Of a DNA stretch of 64,000 bases, positions 9,099 to 19,127 are shown in pieces. Source of the DNA: Sphingomonadales bacterium Ga0077557 (GTDB taxonomy: Bacteria; Pseudomonadota; Alphaproteobacteria; Sphingomonadales; Sphingomonadaceae). Positions within the stretch are counted from its first letter, which is position 1, and every line of letters starts with the position of its first letter. A program made the position numbers and the translations under genes. The stretch spans positions 62,001-126,000 of the forward strand of contig LNFI01000007.1 of NCBI GenBank assembly GCA_001464615.1, in the 5' to 3' direction. The notes beneath the pieces were generated by a model that saw nothing but the letters and a program-made list of their open reading frames with translations, had not been told where the DNA came from and ran no database searches.

Positions 9099-10868
9099 CT
9101 ATTCGAACGGTTCGCCCACGGGCACGCCGCCGACAAACACCTGACGGCGCGGCACGGTGCGCACTTCAACCTCGCCATTGGTGAACCCCTTGGCCAGCTT
9201 GGTCCGCAGATCGGCGGGCATTTCGGTTGGACTACCGCGATTGGTTGCCGCCCATACGCCCTTGTCGAGCACCAGACGCGTGACCTGACAATTGGGTGCG
9301 ATCACCATGCCTGCAGTCGTGGCTGCTTGCGGCGGTGCCTCAAAACACTCGGCCTGAATTACCCAAGCTTCGGTCGCGCCGGGAGAATAAAGCAAGGTGC
9401 ACCGCGTTTTGGGGGTCATCCCGCACGCCTGCCACTCGGGCAATTGCGTGAGCAGCGCCGGAGGCACGGGCACTGGTTTGGGCAGGATACGCAACCGATC
9501 AGCAATCCCGGCCTGGGCTTTGGCTGCCTGCGCCAGCTGGTCTGCCTGATAACGATCGGGCGCGGCCATGATCTCCTTCGCCCGCGCAGCGATGGCGGGA
9601 TCGGCGGAGCGCGCCAATCGCTTGAGTGCCGCCTGGCCCGGCACGCCGAAATCAAACCCCAGCGCTTTCCAGTCGAAATTATCGACACTGACCCGGCCCG
9701 AGGTCAATCGCGCGACCTGATCGGCGGTCGACAGGGCATTGAAGCTCAACAGCGGGGTTGCGAGGAACAGCGCCACCGCCGCCACCGCAAAGCCAAGCAC
9801 GATGTTTGCCGATCGGGCAAATGGCGCCCAATCGGTCCGCCCGCGCGCCAGCGACACCAGATAGGCCAACCCATAAGCGGTCGCGAGGATCACGAAGGTC
9901 AGCGCCCAGAGGCGATCGGGCGTGAAGCCATATTGGTTGATCCTTAAGCCTGTTGCGATCGCCGCAATCGCCGCCAGCGGCAGCATCGCCAGCGCCAGCA
10001 TCATCGCGCCATAGCGCAGCACGGGATTGCGCGCCTCGTCATCAATCCCGTTGCCGATCACCGCATTGGCCAGGATCAGCGCACCAACCACGCAGCTCAG
10101 CAGGATCGGCGTGGTCGATCGTGTCGCCTCCCACAGCGCGCTGAGCCCGGTAAAGGGTAGCAGCAAAAGGAACAGGATCAGCCCGATACCCAGCACCGGC
10201 GCGAGGACGCCAAGCACGGCCGTCACCACGCGCTGCAACAGCCGCACGATCCGGTCACGCTCGCGCATCAGCCCGACCGCGCCGCCAAACGCCGCGCCGA
10301 TCAGCAGCGCGATAACCCAGTCCTTCTGCAGCAGCTTTTCGAGGAAATCGATTCTAACCAGATTGAATAATGCCGCGAGCAGCCAGGCCATCGCAAACAC
10401 AACGCCGACGAAAATCCAGCCAGCAAACCACAGAACAACATTGGTCCAGGCATGGCCGTGCAGATCGGCATAGGGGAAGTGCCAGCGGCCCTCGTCGCGT
10501 GCGGTCTGAAAAATCGGGGCGGCGATGGCAATCGCCAGGAACAGGCTGGTCAGCCGCCAGTTCCAAAAATCGGGCGAGCCGCCCGGCGTCCCCTGCCAAT
10601 AAACGATCAGCCCCGCCGCCAGACCAATCACGATTGTGAACGCAATCGCCCAGCCGAGTCGGACCTTTTCAGCGACGAACCCAAAGCCGATCGCCGCCGT
10701 ACCGATGCCGATCGCCACCGCGACCCGATCAACCGGTGGGGCAGAACCCTGGCCAAGCAATTGCTGGATAGCCAGCGCAGCAGCGGCGCCAATGCCCGCC
10801 AGCAATAATGGCCGCACTGGCCATGCGCCACCTGCCGGGCCATCCTGCTCTGTGACAAAGGCATCCAT
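9099..10868 (-). CDS. DUF4153 domain multi-pass membrane protein
   Basis: About ten hydrophobic segments fill the first 400 residues, beginning [15 protein letters not shown], and a soluble C-terminal part of about 190 residues follows. The pattern and sphingomonad context fit the DUF4153 family; function is unknown. The ATG at 10868 is preferred because AAGGAAA lies about 10 bp upstream; an in-frame ATG at 10895 has no such site. The C-terminal segment contains two nearby cysteines ([13 protein letters not shown]) and another two further on, which may form disulfides if periplasmic. It is transcribed toward gatC. Confidence 0.75.
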   Translation of the reverse strand: MDAFVTEQDGPAGGAWPVRPLLLAGIGAAAALAIQQLLGQGSAPPVDRVAVAIGIGTAAIGFGFVAEKVRLGWAIAFTIVIGLAAGLIVYWQGTPGGSPDFWNWRLTSLFLAIAIAAPIFQTARDEGRWHFPYADLHGHAWTNVVLWFAGWIFVGVVFAMAWLLAALFNLVRIDFLEKLLQKDWVIALLIGAAFGGAVGLMRERDRIVRLLQRVVTAVLGVLAPVLGIGLILFLLLLPFTGLSALWEATRSTTPILLSCVVGALILANAVIGNGIDDEARNPVLRYGAMMLALAMLPLAAIAAIATGLRINQYGFTPDRLWALTFVILATAYGLAYLVSLARGRTDWAPFARSANIVLGFAVAAVALFLATPLLSFNALSTADQVARLTSGRVSVDNFDWKALGFDFGVPGQAALKRLARSADPAIAARAKEIMAAPDRYQADQLAQAAKAQAGIADRLRILPKPVPVPPALLTQLPEWQACGMTPKTRCTLLYSPGATEAWVIQAECFEAPPQAATTAGMVIAPNCQVTRLVLDKGVWAATNRGSPTEMPADLRTKLAKGFTNGEVEVRTVPRRQVFVGGVPVGEPFE

Positions 10869-11006
10869 ATCTGCATTTCCTTCTGGCACAGCCATTCACT
10901 TCATAGCCCAAGCCGCGATTGCAGGCGACACATTCGTCGGGCACAGGAAACGCAGTTGCGATCGGCGGGTTTTTGCTGCACCGCACAAACATCCGGAGTA
11001 TCTCGT

Positions 11007-12116
11007 TTGGCGCGCAAGTTTCTCTATCTGATGGCGGTCCTCATCGTCATGGTCATTGCTGGTCTTTTCGCGTTCAGGATGTTCGGCCCGCAGCTGATGC
11101 GGGTCGCCTTCGTGCCGTCGGCGCAGTTCGAACGTCTGCCGGGCGTCAATTCGGGCGTCTATAAGAACGCGAACATGTGGCTGGCGCGCCCCGACAAGCC
11201 CGGCAATCCAGCGCTGTGGACACCGCCGGGCGAAAAGCCGGCCGCCAATCCGCAAGCCGTGATGTTCTTCATTCACCCGACCTCTTATCTTGACCGGACG
11301 AGCTGGAATGCCCCGCTTGGCGACAAAATCGCCAATGACCGTGCGGCGTTGTTCCTGCGCGGCCAGGCAAGCGCATTCAACGCCAGTGCCGCCATCTGGG
11401 CGCCGCGCTATCGCCAGGCGACCTTCGGGGCGTTCTTCACCGGCCAGGCGGAAGCGCAACAGGCGCTTGATCTCGCTTATGGTGATGTCAGCGCGGCATT
11501 CGACGAATTCTTGCGCGAAATCGGCCCCGATCGGCCCATCATTCTCGCGGGCCATAGCCAGGGCGCGCTCCACCTGATCCGGCTGCTGCGCGAACGGGTG
11601 GCGGGCAAGCCGATCGCCCGGCGGATCGTCGCTGCCTATGCCGTGGGCTGGCCAATCTCGCGCAGCACCGATCTGCCCGTGCTCGGACTGCCCGAATGCA
11701 GCGCCGCCGATCAAACCGGCTGCATTCTGTCCTGGCAAAGCTTCGCAGAACCCGCCGATCCCAGCCTGATCCTCGATACGTACGATGCTTCGACCGGGCT
11801 GAACGGCGCGCCGCGCAAGGGCAGCGCGATGATCTGCACCAATCCGATTACCGGCACGCCGGGTGCGAGCGCGCCGGCAACCGCCAATCTCGGCACGTTG
11901 GTGCCATCAACCGACATGAAAACCGCGACGCTTGTCGAAGGCGGCCTGCCAGCGCGCTGCGACGGGCGCGGCTTTCTGCTAATCGGGCCGCCGCCTGCGC
12001 AAATTGGGCAATATGTGCTGCCCGGCAATAATTATCATGTGTTCGATTACAGCCTGTTCTGGGGTAATGTGCGGGCCGATGCCGCGCGGCGGCTGGCCGC
12101 GTTTGGCAAAAAGTGA
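11007..12116 (+). CDS. DUF3089 alpha/beta-hydrolase-like protein
   Basis: The protein starts with one membrane-spanning segment ([16 protein letters not shown]) and continues with a hydrolase-like domain containing the nucleophile elbow GHSQG in the phrase [13 protein letters not shown], characteristic of DUF3089 proteins. It is probably a membrane-anchored periplasmic esterase or lipase; the substrate is unknown. I place the start at TTG 11007 because GGAG lies 8 bp upstream and the product then begins with ARKFLYL as in related proteins; the longer in-frame ATG at 10956 is possible but lacks a ribosome-binding site. The last codon overlaps the ruvX start (GTGA). Confidence 0.8.
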   Translation: MARKFLYLMAVLIVMVIAGLFAFRMFGPQLMRVAFVPSAQFERLPGVNSGVYKNANMWLARPDKPGNPALWTPPGEKPAANPQAVMFFIHPTSYLDRTSWNAPLGDKIANDRAALFLRGQASAFNASAAIWAPRYRQATFGAFFTGQAEAQQALDLAYGDVSAAFDEFLREIGPDRPIILAGHSQGALHLIRLLRERVAGKPIARRIVAAYAVGWPISRSTDLPVLGLPECSAADQTGCILSWQSFAEPADPSLILDTYDASTGLNGAPRKGSAMICTNPITGTPGASAPATANLGTLVPSTDMKTATLVEGGLPARCDGRGFLLIGPPPAQIGQYVLPGNNYHVFDYSLFWGNVRADAARRLAAFGKK

Positions 12117-12574
12117 TCACCACCGCCGCCGCTGATTTTCGCGCTGTCCTCCCCCATGGCGGGCGACTGATCGGGCTTGATGTCGGCACCAAGACGGTCG
12201 GCACCGCGCTTGCCGATGCCGGGTGGAGCTTCGCCTCACCTGCCCTGCTGATCCGGCGCACCAAATTTACCGCCGACAAGGCTGCGATCGTCGCGCTGAT
12301 CACGCAGCAATCAGTGGTTGGGATCGTCATCGGCCTGCCGCTCAATCTCGACGGCACGGATAGCCCGCGCACCCAATCTACGCGCGCCTTTGCGCGCAAT
12401 ATGGACGATCTGGGCCTGCCGATTTTGCTGTGGGACGAACGTTGGTCAACCCAGGCGGTCGAACGCCAGATGATCGCTGAGGATATCAGCCGCGCCAAAC
12501 GCGCCGAACGAATCGACAAGATCGCCGCCAGCTACATCCTGCAAGGCGCGATCGATGCGCTAATGATGGGCTGA
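12113..12574 (+). CDS. ruvX: Putative pre-16S rRNA nuclease / Holliday junction resolvase (YqgF/RuvX family)
   Basis: A 153-aa RNase H-like protein. The N-terminal strand with the first catalytic Asp is [17 protein letters not shown], and the later motif [13 protein letters not shown] followed by [13 protein letters not shown] is diagnostic of the YqgF family. Members process 16S rRNA 5' ends and were also proposed as Holliday junction resolvases. The start is GTG at 12113, overlapping the preceding stop by 4 bp, which indicates coupled translation. Confidence 0.93.
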   Translation: MITTAAADFRAVLPHGGRLIGLDVGTKTVGTALADAGWSFASPALLIRRTKFTADKAAIVALITQQSVVGIVIGLPLNLDGTDSPRTQSTRAFARNMDDLGLPILLWDERWSTQAVERQMIAEDISRAKRAERIDKIAASYILQGAIDALMMG

Positions 12575-12576
12575 GA

Positions 12577-13689
12577 TCAGGCCAGTCCGCGTTTGTCGAT
12601 CAAGGTGAGCCGACAGGCCAGATCAGCCTCCCCACTGGCGACCATCCAGGCGTCTCCAGCTTCGACAATCCCGGTCGTGAAGACGATGTTGTCCAGATAC
12701 ATCAGAATCTTGATCGGATCAGTGAGCGTTGGCGCAGGCTCAATCAGCGGCGCATTCCCGCCGGCAATCGTCCGCCAAGGTTCATCGCGATCAAGCAGCG
12801 ACCAATAGGTGCGATAGATACCCACGCCCCCATCCGGCTCCACCCCATGCCACAGGCTCAGCCATCCAGCGGGCGTCAGGATCGGCGGGGCACCACCGCC
12901 GATGCGCACCGCGGTCGGCATCGCGACTGCCGGGCGGATACCGGGCTGCGCATGCGGCTTCCAGTGGCGCGCATCGGGCGAGGTGGCGAGGTTGATCGAT
13001 GGCCCCGCGCACCACGGACTGTCAGGCGGATAGGTGAAATAGCCATCGCCCAGCGGCCGGGTCTGCGCCCAATATTGGCCGCCGATCAGCCCCTGGAAGA
13101 TCAGCATGTCCTTGTTCTGGTGATCAAGCACGATCCCCTCAAGCTGCCAGTCAAGCGCATCGGCTGAGCTATAGAGGATGGTACATTGGCGTTCCGGGCT
13201 GACCGCGCAGGCAGTCATCAAATATTGATCGCCAACCCGAGCAATCCGCGCATCTTCAATGCCATAGCATTGATAGGGCGCGATCGGCGCAATCGCGCGG
13301 TCATAATGCACCGCAACCACGGCATCGCCCTCCGCCGTCAATTCAACGGGTAAAAGCCAGGACAAGGAGGTAAGCCCGAACAATGGCCAGTCCTGGCCAT
13401 AGCGCCTGAAATTGCGCGGATCGCTGGTGTCGACAGCATCAAGCGGCCAGGCATCGAGCCGATAACACTCATCTGCCCAGCGGATCGCATGGACATGGCC
13501 GTTCCAAATCGGCGTCCGGAGTGCCTCCGCCACCCGCACCATCAGCAGCAAATGGCCATTGGCCAGCCGCGCCAGCCCCGGGTTGAACGCGCCCAGCACA
13601 TAGGTTTCGGCATCGACGCGACCCGAAAGCGGCGATCGTGCCAGATCAACGTCATTCGGCGTGAAAACCAGTCTGTCGCGCAAAATCAT
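12577..13689 (-). CDS. Glycoside hydrolase family 130-type protein
   Basis: The product resembles the five-bladed beta-propeller of GH130 mannoside phosphorylases/hydrolases: an opening ARSPLSGRVDAETYVLGAFNPGL split into the phrases AETYVLGAFNPG and LLMVRVAE, the hallmark GIEDARI after a YQCYG strand, and later GGGAPPI and LSLWHGV. The start at ATG 13689 has AAGGAAAA just upstream; in-frame upstream ATGs add a basic leader that does not look like protein. Families include phosphorolysis of beta-mannosides, but the specificity cannot be read here, since no mannose catabolic neighbours are present. It ends 2 bp from the convergent ruvX stop. Confidence 0.82.
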   Translation of the reverse strand: MILRDRLVFTPNDVDLARSPLSGRVDAETYVLGAFNPGLARLANGHLLLMVRVAEALRTPIWNGHVHAIRWADECYRLDAWPLDAVDTSDPRNFRRYGQDWPLFGLTSLSWLLPVELTAEGDAVVAVHYDRAIAPIAPYQCYGIEDARIARVGDQYLMTACAVSPERQCTILYSSADALDWQLEGIVLDHQNKDMLIFQGLIGGQYWAQTRPLGDGYFTYPPDSPWCAGPSINLATSPDARHWKPHAQPGIRPAVAMPTAVRIGGGAPPILTPAGWLSLWHGVEPDGGVGIYRTYWSLLDRDEPWRTIAGGNAPLIEPAPTLTDPIKILMYLDNIVFTTGIVEAGDAWMVASGEADLACRLTLIDKRGLA

Positions 13690-13738
13690 CCGGTTTTCCT
13701 TTGCCGCCGACCCTCTGGCTGGCAAAGAACCAGACGGT

Positions 13739-14629
13739 TCACGCCACGACAGGTTCCCGCGCAACCCCCGCCAGCAGGCGGTCGATTGCCGCCGTCGCTT
13801 CAGGCTCATCCAGCATCGGCGCATGGCCGACATCAGGCACCGTCACCAAGGCAGCATCGCCCAGCACCGCCGCCATCCGTTCCGCGACCGGCGCGGGCAA
13901 GATATCAGACAGGCCACCGCGAACGATCAGCACCGGGATTTCCGACAACCGATTAAGCGCTTGCCACATATCCGGCCCCGCCTCATTCCCCGGCAGCCGG
14001 AACGGTTCGGCGATCTTCATATCATAATCGAGCACAATCCGGCCCGACGCATTGAGTCGATAGAGCCGCTTGGCCATCGCCAGCCAATCGCCAATCTCAT
14101 AATGCGGGTAGGCATCGGCATTGCTCTCAGCCACGGCACGTGCGGCGTGCATCCAGGTGGGCCAGGCGCTGCTCTTGCCAACATAGGAACGGATTCGCGA
14201 CAAACCGATCGGATCAATCTCTGGCCCGACATCATTCAGCACTGCGCCAACGATCGTCTCGCGCGCGGCCCCCGCCAGCAGCATCGTCACAATCCCGCCC
14301 AGCGATGTGCCGATTGCCAAATAGCGCGTACAGCCAAGCTCGCCGAGCAGCTTTTCGACATCCTGCACATAGACAAGCGGCACATAGCTCATCGGATCCT
14401 TGGCATAGCCGCTGTCGCCCCGCCCGCGGAAATCAACGACAACCACGCGCCATTCGGCCGAAAGCCGCTGCGCCAGCGTATCGAAATCGCGCGCGTTGCG
14501 GGTCAGGCCCGGCAGGCAAAGGATGGGTGGTCGCCCTGCAGCGGCGGCGGGATCGCGTGGCGCATAATCGCGCGCGTGCAGCCGGATCCCATCGTTCGAC
14601 CACCAATATCGATTTTCATATGCAGCCAT
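13739..14629 (-). CDS. Alpha/beta hydrolase
   Basis: A 296-aa alpha/beta-hydrolase with oxyanion region PILCLPGLTRNARDFD, the nucleophile elbow AIGTSLGG and the catalytic histidine in VPDVGHAPMLDEPEA; an Asp in the strand before (GGLSDILP) completes the triad. It is cytoplasmic, with no signal peptide. The family includes haloalkane dehalogenase-like and ester hydrolases, so the substrate is open. It lies 49 bp upstream of the GH130 gene on the same strand and may be cotranscribed with it. Upstream it is divergent from selO with only 37 bp between them. Confidence 0.85.
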   Translation of the reverse strand: MAAYENRYWWSNDGIRLHARDYAPRDPAAAAGRPPILCLPGLTRNARDFDTLAQRLSAEWRVVVVDFRGRGDSGYAKDPMSYVPLVYVQDVEKLLGELGCTRYLAIGTSLGGIVTMLLAGAARETIVGAVLNDVGPEIDPIGLSRIRSYVGKSSAWPTWMHAARAVAESNADAYPHYEIGDWLAMAKRLYRLNASGRIVLDYDMKIAEPFRLPGNEAGPDMWQALNRLSEIPVLIVRGGLSDILPAPVAERMAAVLGDAALVTVPDVGHAPMLDEPEATAAIDRLLAGVAREPVVA

Positions 14630-14666
14630 GGTTGCGTCCTTGCGCGCCTAGCCTCCATATCGCCGG

Positions 14667-16046
14667 ATGACCGCCAACCCGCAACCCGCAGCATTCCGCC
14701 CTGCCACCGCGATTCTGTCGCTGGGAGACAGTTTCTATGATTCCGTGACAGCAGCGCCGTTCCCGCAAACGATCCTGCGCTTTCGTAATGATCGGGCGGC
14801 CGCGACCGTCGGGCTCGATTCGCTGAGTGATGCGGCATGGGTCGCGCATTTCGGCCGCTTCGCGCCGCTGCCCGGCAGCCTGACGACGCCGCTGGCGCTG
14901 CGCTATCACGGCCACCAGTTCCGCAATTATAATCCCGAAATCGGCGATGGCCGTGGTTTTCTGTTTGCCCAGATGCGTGATGATCAGGGCCGGCTGATGG
15001 ACCTGGGCACCAAGGGATCGGGGCAGACCCCGTGGAGCCGTTTTGGTGACGGTAGATTGACGCTGAAAGGCGGCGTCCGCGAGATTTTGGCGACCGAGAT
15101 GCTCGAAGCATTGGGCGTTTCGACTTCACGCAGCTTTTCGCTGATCGAGACCGGCGAAGCGCTGGAGCGCAACGATGAACCCTCCCCCACGCGCGGCGCG
15201 GTGCTCGTCCGGCTCAACCACGGCCATATCCGCATCGGCACCTTCCAGCGGCTGGCCTATATGCGCGACGAAGACGGGATGCGGCGACTGACCCATTATG
15301 TGCTCGGCCATTATTTTGACGATTTCAGCGAGGGCGAGGATGCACCGGTCCGCCTGCTTGATCATGTCGTGCGGCGCACAGCGCGGCTAGCGGGGCAGTT
15401 CATGGCGGCGGGCTTCGTCCACGGCGTGCTGAACAGCGACAACATCAATGTAACCGGCGAAAGCTTTGATTACGGGCCGTGGCGTTTCAATCCCAACTGG
15501 GATCCCGATTTCACCGCCGCCTATTTCGATCATGCCGGTCTGTACGCCTTTGGTCGCCAGCCCGAGGCAATTTATTGGGATGTGATGCAATTGGCCGTGT
15601 CGCTGCGGCTGATTTCGCCGGCTGAACCCTTGATCGCGGTGCTCGATAGCTTCGGCGATCATTATCAACCCGCCGTGACAGGCGCCATCCTGTGGCGGCT
15701 GGGCGTGGTGCCGCGGTCCAGTGCCGATGATCGAGCGCTGATTCAGGCGATCGAACCCGCCTTGCGCGCAGCAGAAACGCCGCTTGATCGATTTTTCCAG
15801 GCCAGCTTCGGTGGCCAGATCCCCGACAGCTTCGGTCCCGGCTTTACCGAGGCAAGGGCAATAGCGGCGCATTACACGCCACGAAAACCCCGCGACCACG
15901 GCTATTGGCAAGAACAAGCCCCTTGTTCGATGCTGATCGATGAAGTCGAATCGATTTGGTCCGACATCGCAGAGCGCGATGACTGGACAGCACTGCATGC
16001 CAAGGTCGTGAAAATCCGCGAATTCGGCGCCGCGCTTGCTGACTGA
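14667..16046 (+). CDS. selO: Protein adenylyltransferase SelO (YdiU family)
   Basis: SelO has a pseudokinase fold that binds ATP upside down and transfers AMP to Ser/Thr/Tyr of target proteins, linked to oxidative stress. The diagnostic parts are present: YHGHQF near residue 75, GTKGSGQTPWSR with the nucleotide-contact residues, the LKGGVREIL helix, and NSDNINVTGESFDYGPW containing the metal-binding Asn and Asp. Length is 459 aa, slightly short. Bacterial SelO often ends in a Cys-containing tail; here the C terminus (EFGAALAD) lacks a final cysteine. astD follows after 67 bp on the same strand. Confidence 0.93.
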   Translation: MTANPQPAAFRPATAILSLGDSFYDSVTAAPFPQTILRFRNDRAAATVGLDSLSDAAWVAHFGRFAPLPGSLTTPLALRYHGHQFRNYNPEIGDGRGFLFAQMRDDQGRLMDLGTKGSGQTPWSRFGDGRLTLKGGVREILATEMLEALGVSTSRSFSLIETGEALERNDEPSPTRGAVLVRLNHGHIRIGTFQRLAYMRDEDGMRRLTHYVLGHYFDDFSEGEDAPVRLLDHVVRRTARLAGQFMAAGFVHGVLNSDNINVTGESFDYGPWRFNPNWDPDFTAAYFDHAGLYAFGRQPEAIYWDVMQLAVSLRLISPAEPLIAVLDSFGDHYQPAVTGAILWRLGVVPRSSADDRALIQAIEPALRAAETPLDRFFQASFGGQIPDSFGPGFTEARAIAAHYTPRKPRDHGYWQEQAPCSMLIDEVESIWSDIAERDDWTALHAKVVKIREFGAALAD

Positions 16047-16113
16047 ATGACGCCAGTTGGCATTCTCTATTAAAATCGGGCAAGAGCGCGCATCAATCGA
16101 GAAGAAAGACCCA

Positions 16114-17526
16114 ATGGTTGGACAGGAAATCGTCTCCATCGAACCCGCAACCGGGGCCATTTTGTGGCGCCAGATGCCCGGTGACGCCGATACTGAAATA
16201 GCCATTGCGCGCGCCAGCTGGGCAGGCTGGGCGGCGCAACCGCTCGCCTGCCGGCTTGAAGTGCTGCGCCGCTTTGCCAATGTCGTGCGCGCCAAGGCAG
16301 AACCCTTTGCGGATCTGATCGCGCGCGAAACCGGCAAACCTTTGTGGGAGGCGCGAACCGAGGTCGATTCGGTGATCGCCAAGGTCAATATCTCGGCCAC
16401 CGCCTATGCCGAGCGCAGCGCCCAGCGAAAAATCGAATCGCAAGGCGGCCGGCTCGCGGTTCGCCACAAGCCGCACGGCGTGCTGGCGGTGCTTGGCCCC
16501 TATAATTTCCCGGCCCATCTGCCCAACGGCCATATCATTCCCGCCTTGCTCGCTGGCAATGCCGTGGTGTTCAAGCCGTCGGAAAAAACCCCGGCGACGG
16601 GCGCGTTCCTGGTGGATTGCCTGCATGAAGCGGGCGTCCCCGATGGCTGTATCCGGCTGCTGATCGGCGGCCCTGCAGAGGGCAAGGCATTGGCGGGGCA
16701 CCCCGATATCGACGGGCTGCTATTCACGGGATCGGCCCGCACCGGCATCGCGCTTAACCGCGCCTTTGCCGATAAGCCGGAAAAGATCCTTGCGCTCGAA
16801 ATGGGTGGCAACAACCCGATTCTGGTGTGGGATGCGCCTGATCTTGCCTCGGCAGCCGTGCTCATCGTCCAATCGGCCTTTACCAGCGCTGGCCAGCGCT
16901 GCACCGCCGCGCGGCGCCTGATCGTCGATGAACGGCTCCACCAGCCGCTAATGGCGGAACTGTCGAAACTGCTCGATCGGCTGATTGTTGGAGATCCGCA
17001 TGCTGATCCACAGCCGTTCATGGGGCCGGTGATCGACAATGAAGCGGCCGATCTGCTGACCGAAAGCTTCGTGACGTTGATGTCGCGCGGCGGCCGTCCG
17101 GTGCGGCACATGCAGCGCCCGATCGACGACCGCCCTTTCCTCACCCCCGGCATTATCGACGTCACTGAGATGAACGATCGTCCCGATATCGAATTGTTCG
17201 GCCCGATTCTGCAAGTCGTCCGCACCGCCAGCTTTGAAGACGCCATCGTCGAAGCGAACAATACCCGTTACGGCCTCGCCGCCTCGCTCGTGAGCCAGGA
17301 CCCGGCTCTGTACGATCAGTTCTGGGCCAATGCCCGCGCCGGAATCGTCAACTGGAACAAGCCGACCAATGGGGCGTCGTCGTCCGCGCCCTTCGGAGGC
17401 ATCGGCTGGTCGGGCAACCACCGCCCGAGCGCCTATTATGCCGCCGATTATTGCGCCTATCCGGTCGTGTCCTCCGAAGCAGACCAGGCACGCGCAACGA
17501 TTGGCATCGGGCTTAAGGACGCCTGA
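16114..17526 (+). CDS. astD: N-succinylglutamate 5-semialdehyde dehydrogenase
   Basis: An NAD-dependent aldehyde dehydrogenase of the AstD subfamily, which oxidises succinylglutamate semialdehyde in the arginine succinyltransferase pathway. The catalytic glutamate lies in LEMGGNNP and the nucleophilic cysteine in SAGQRCTAARR; the cofactor-binding phrase is FTGSARTG and the signature GPYNFPAHLPNGH is typical of AstD. I start at ATG 16114 (MVGQEIVSIEP), preceded by GAAGAAAG; the upstream ATG at 16057 has no ribosome-binding site. No other ast genes are in the window, so it may be remote from its pathway partners. Length is 470 aa. Confidence 0.88.
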   Translation: MVGQEIVSIEPATGAILWRQMPGDADTEIAIARASWAGWAAQPLACRLEVLRRFANVVRAKAEPFADLIARETGKPLWEARTEVDSVIAKVNISATAYAERSAQRKIESQGGRLAVRHKPHGVLAVLGPYNFPAHLPNGHIIPALLAGNAVVFKPSEKTPATGAFLVDCLHEAGVPDGCIRLLIGGPAEGKALAGHPDIDGLLFTGSARTGIALNRAFADKPEKILALEMGGNNPILVWDAPDLASAAVLIVQSAFTSAGQRCTAARRLIVDERLHQPLMAELSKLLDRLIVGDPHADPQPFMGPVIDNEAADLLTESFVTLMSRGGRPVRHMQRPIDDRPFLTPGIIDVTEMNDRPDIELFGPILQVVRTASFEDAIVEANNTRYGLAASLVSQDPALYDQFWANARAGIVNWNKPTNGASSSAPFGGIGWSGNHRPSAYYAADYCAYPVVSSEADQARATIGIGLKDA

Positions 17527-17597
17527 AAAGCTAGGCTACGTCGCCCCCAAGCAGCCCTGAGTTGCACCCAACACCCAGGGCGACCATTTGGCCAGTC

Positions 17598-18380
17598 ATG
17601 ATGACCGATTTCTCCTCCTCTATCGGTAGCGTGCTGCTCGTCGGCGCCGGCCCGGGTGACCCAGGCCTGCTGACCGTCGCGGCGCGCGATGCGATCCTCG
17701 CGGCCGACCTGATCGTGCATGACGGGCTGGTTGATCAGCGCATTCTCGACCTCGCGCCTGCCACCTCGCGCGTTTCGGTCGCCAAGAGCCGCAGCCGACA
17801 CACGATGCGCCAGGAAGCGATCAACTACCTGCTCGTTGCCGAGGCAAAGCGCGGCAAGCGCGTGGTGCGGCTGAAGGGCGGCGATCCCTTCATCTTTGGG
17901 CGCGGCGGTGAAGAGGCCGATGCCTGCTTGGCCGCTGGTGTGCCCGTCCATGTCATCCCCGGCATTTCGGCGGCGATGGGGGCGGCCGCCGGTGCGCTGA
18001 TGCCGCTCACGCACCGATCGGTATCAAGCGCGGTCACCTTTGTGGCGGGGCAGTGCCAGGGACTGTCCGAACAGAATTGGGCAGGCCTAGCCGGCAAGGG
18101 CCGCACCCTGGTGATCTATATGGGCGTCGCCACATCCGATCTGATCGCCGACAAGCTGATCGCTGAGGGAGTGGCCCCCGACATGCCTGTCGCCGTGCTC
18201 GAAAATGGCACCCGGCCTAATGCCCGTGCCGTGCGTACGCTCCTTGCCGATCTCGGCGCGATGATCGCGCGCGAAGGCGTCAAGAGCCCGGCAGTGATCG
18301 TCGTCGGCGACGTTGCCGCGCGCGGTTCGGCAATCGACGCGCTCCAATCCCTTGTCATCGCAGCGGAGGCTATTTCGTGA
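17598..18380 (+). CDS. cobA: Uroporphyrinogen-III C-methyltransferase (SUMT)
   Basis: SUMT adds two methyl groups from SAM to uroporphyrinogen III to give precorrin-2, the precursor of siroheme. The family motifs are clear: VLLVGAGPGDPGLLT at the N terminus, VVRLKGGDPFIFGRGGEE, and PVHVIPGISAA. It is a stand-alone methyltransferase without the CysG dehydrogenase domain. Its position at the head of a sulfite-reduction cluster fits siroheme supply to CysI. The start is one of two adjacent ATGs at 17598/17601; a TTG at 17562 is less likely. Its stop overlaps the start of the DUF2849 gene by 4 bp (GTGA). Confidence 0.93.
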   Translation: MMTDFSSSIGSVLLVGAGPGDPGLLTVAARDAILAADLIVHDGLVDQRILDLAPATSRVSVAKSRSRHTMRQEAINYLLVAEAKRGKRVVRLKGGDPFIFGRGGEEADACLAAGVPVHVIPGISAAMGAAAGALMPLTHRSVSSAVTFVAGQCQGLSEQNWAGLAGKGRTLVIYMGVATSDLIADKLIAEGVAPDMPVAVLENGTRPNARAVRTLLADLGAMIAREGVKSPAVIVVGDVAARGSAIDALQSLVIAAEAIS

Positions 18381-18673
18381 AGATCTTGACCGGTAATGAT
18401 CTATCTTCGGGCGATGTCGTCTGGTGGAGCGGCACCGGCTGGTCGCGCCATGTCGAGGACGCGGCCGATGTCGGCGAAGGCGGTGAGAGCATCGCCCGCG
18501 CTGAGGAAGGCGCGCGCCGCGTCAACGTGCCCTATGTGATCGATGCGGAAGCTACCTTCGATGGCCCCCGCCCTGCGCACATCAAGGATCGCGTCCGCGC
18601 GCTTGGCCCCACCGTCCGCCCCGATCTGACGCTAAAGCCCGCCGACCCATTAGCCGGCGAATGGGTGATATGA
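18377..18673 (+). CDS. DUF2849 domain protein
   Basis: A 98-aa protein starting with GTG (MKILTGNDLSSGDVVWWSGTGW) that matches the DUF2849 pattern: a small beta-rich N terminus and a Pro-rich end (RALGPTVRPDLTL). In Alphaproteobacteria this family sits between SUMT and sulfite reductase genes, as here. The start overlaps the cobA stop and the stop overlaps the next ATG (ATGA), so translation is coupled on both sides. Function is unknown; a role with siroheme or sulfite reductase assembly is only suggested by position. Confidence 0.85.
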   Translation: MKILTGNDLSSGDVVWWSGTGWSRHVEDAADVGEGGESIARAEEGARRVNVPYVIDAEATFDGPRPAHIKDRVRALGPTVRPDLTLKPADPLAGEWVI

Positions 18674-19122
18674 TGGTCCCCCGCCTGCTTCTGGCAATTG
18701 CGATGGCGAGCGCGGCGCCAGCGGCGCTGGCTGCCCCCTCTGCCAAACCAACAGCCCAGGCAACCAAAGCCCCGACGTTACACGTCACCCACACTTATCT
18801 ACGCGCCGCGCCCGGCAAGCGCGCTGCGCTGATCGGCTATATCAAGCAGAACTGGTTCGCGATGGACCGCGCCGGGATCGATCAGGGGCTGTTCACGAGC
18901 TATGCGCTGCTGGAGCGGGCCGATGACAGCGACGCCGACTGGGATGTCATCGTCGCGGTCGGCTATCCGACGGCGAAAGGCCATGATGCGCCAGGCGTCG
19001 CTGATGCCTTCAAGGCCATCCGGGCCGCGCACCGTGAAATCAAGGTCGACGGACTCGGCCTGGCTGAACTGGGCACAATCGTCTGCCACTATCCGCTCAC
19101 CCTTGTTGATCAGGGCCGATAA
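18670..19122 (+). CDS. Secreted hypothetical protein in the cys operon
   Basis: The product (150 aa) begins with a Sec signal peptide (LLLAIAMASAAPAALAAP) and is therefore probably periplasmic. The mature part contains HVTHTYLRAAPGKRAALIGYIKQNW in pieces such as HTYLRAAPGKR and a symmetric alpha-beta segment (DWDVIVAVGYPTAKG) resembling a dimeric alpha-beta barrel of the ABM/NIPSNAP kind; that fold call is tentative. The start at 18670 overlaps the DUF2849 stop. It ends 5 bp before cysI, so it is inside the sulfite-reduction operon although it lacks any clear sulfur-related motif. Confidence 0.7.
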   Translation: MMVPRLLLAIAMASAAPAALAAPSAKPTAQATKAPTLHVTHTYLRAAPGKRAALIGYIKQNWFAMDRAGIDQGLFTSYALLERADDSDADWDVIVAVGYPTAKGHDAPGVADAFKAIRAAHREIKVDGLGLAELGTIVCHYPLTLVDQGR

Positions 19123-19127
19123 CCGAC

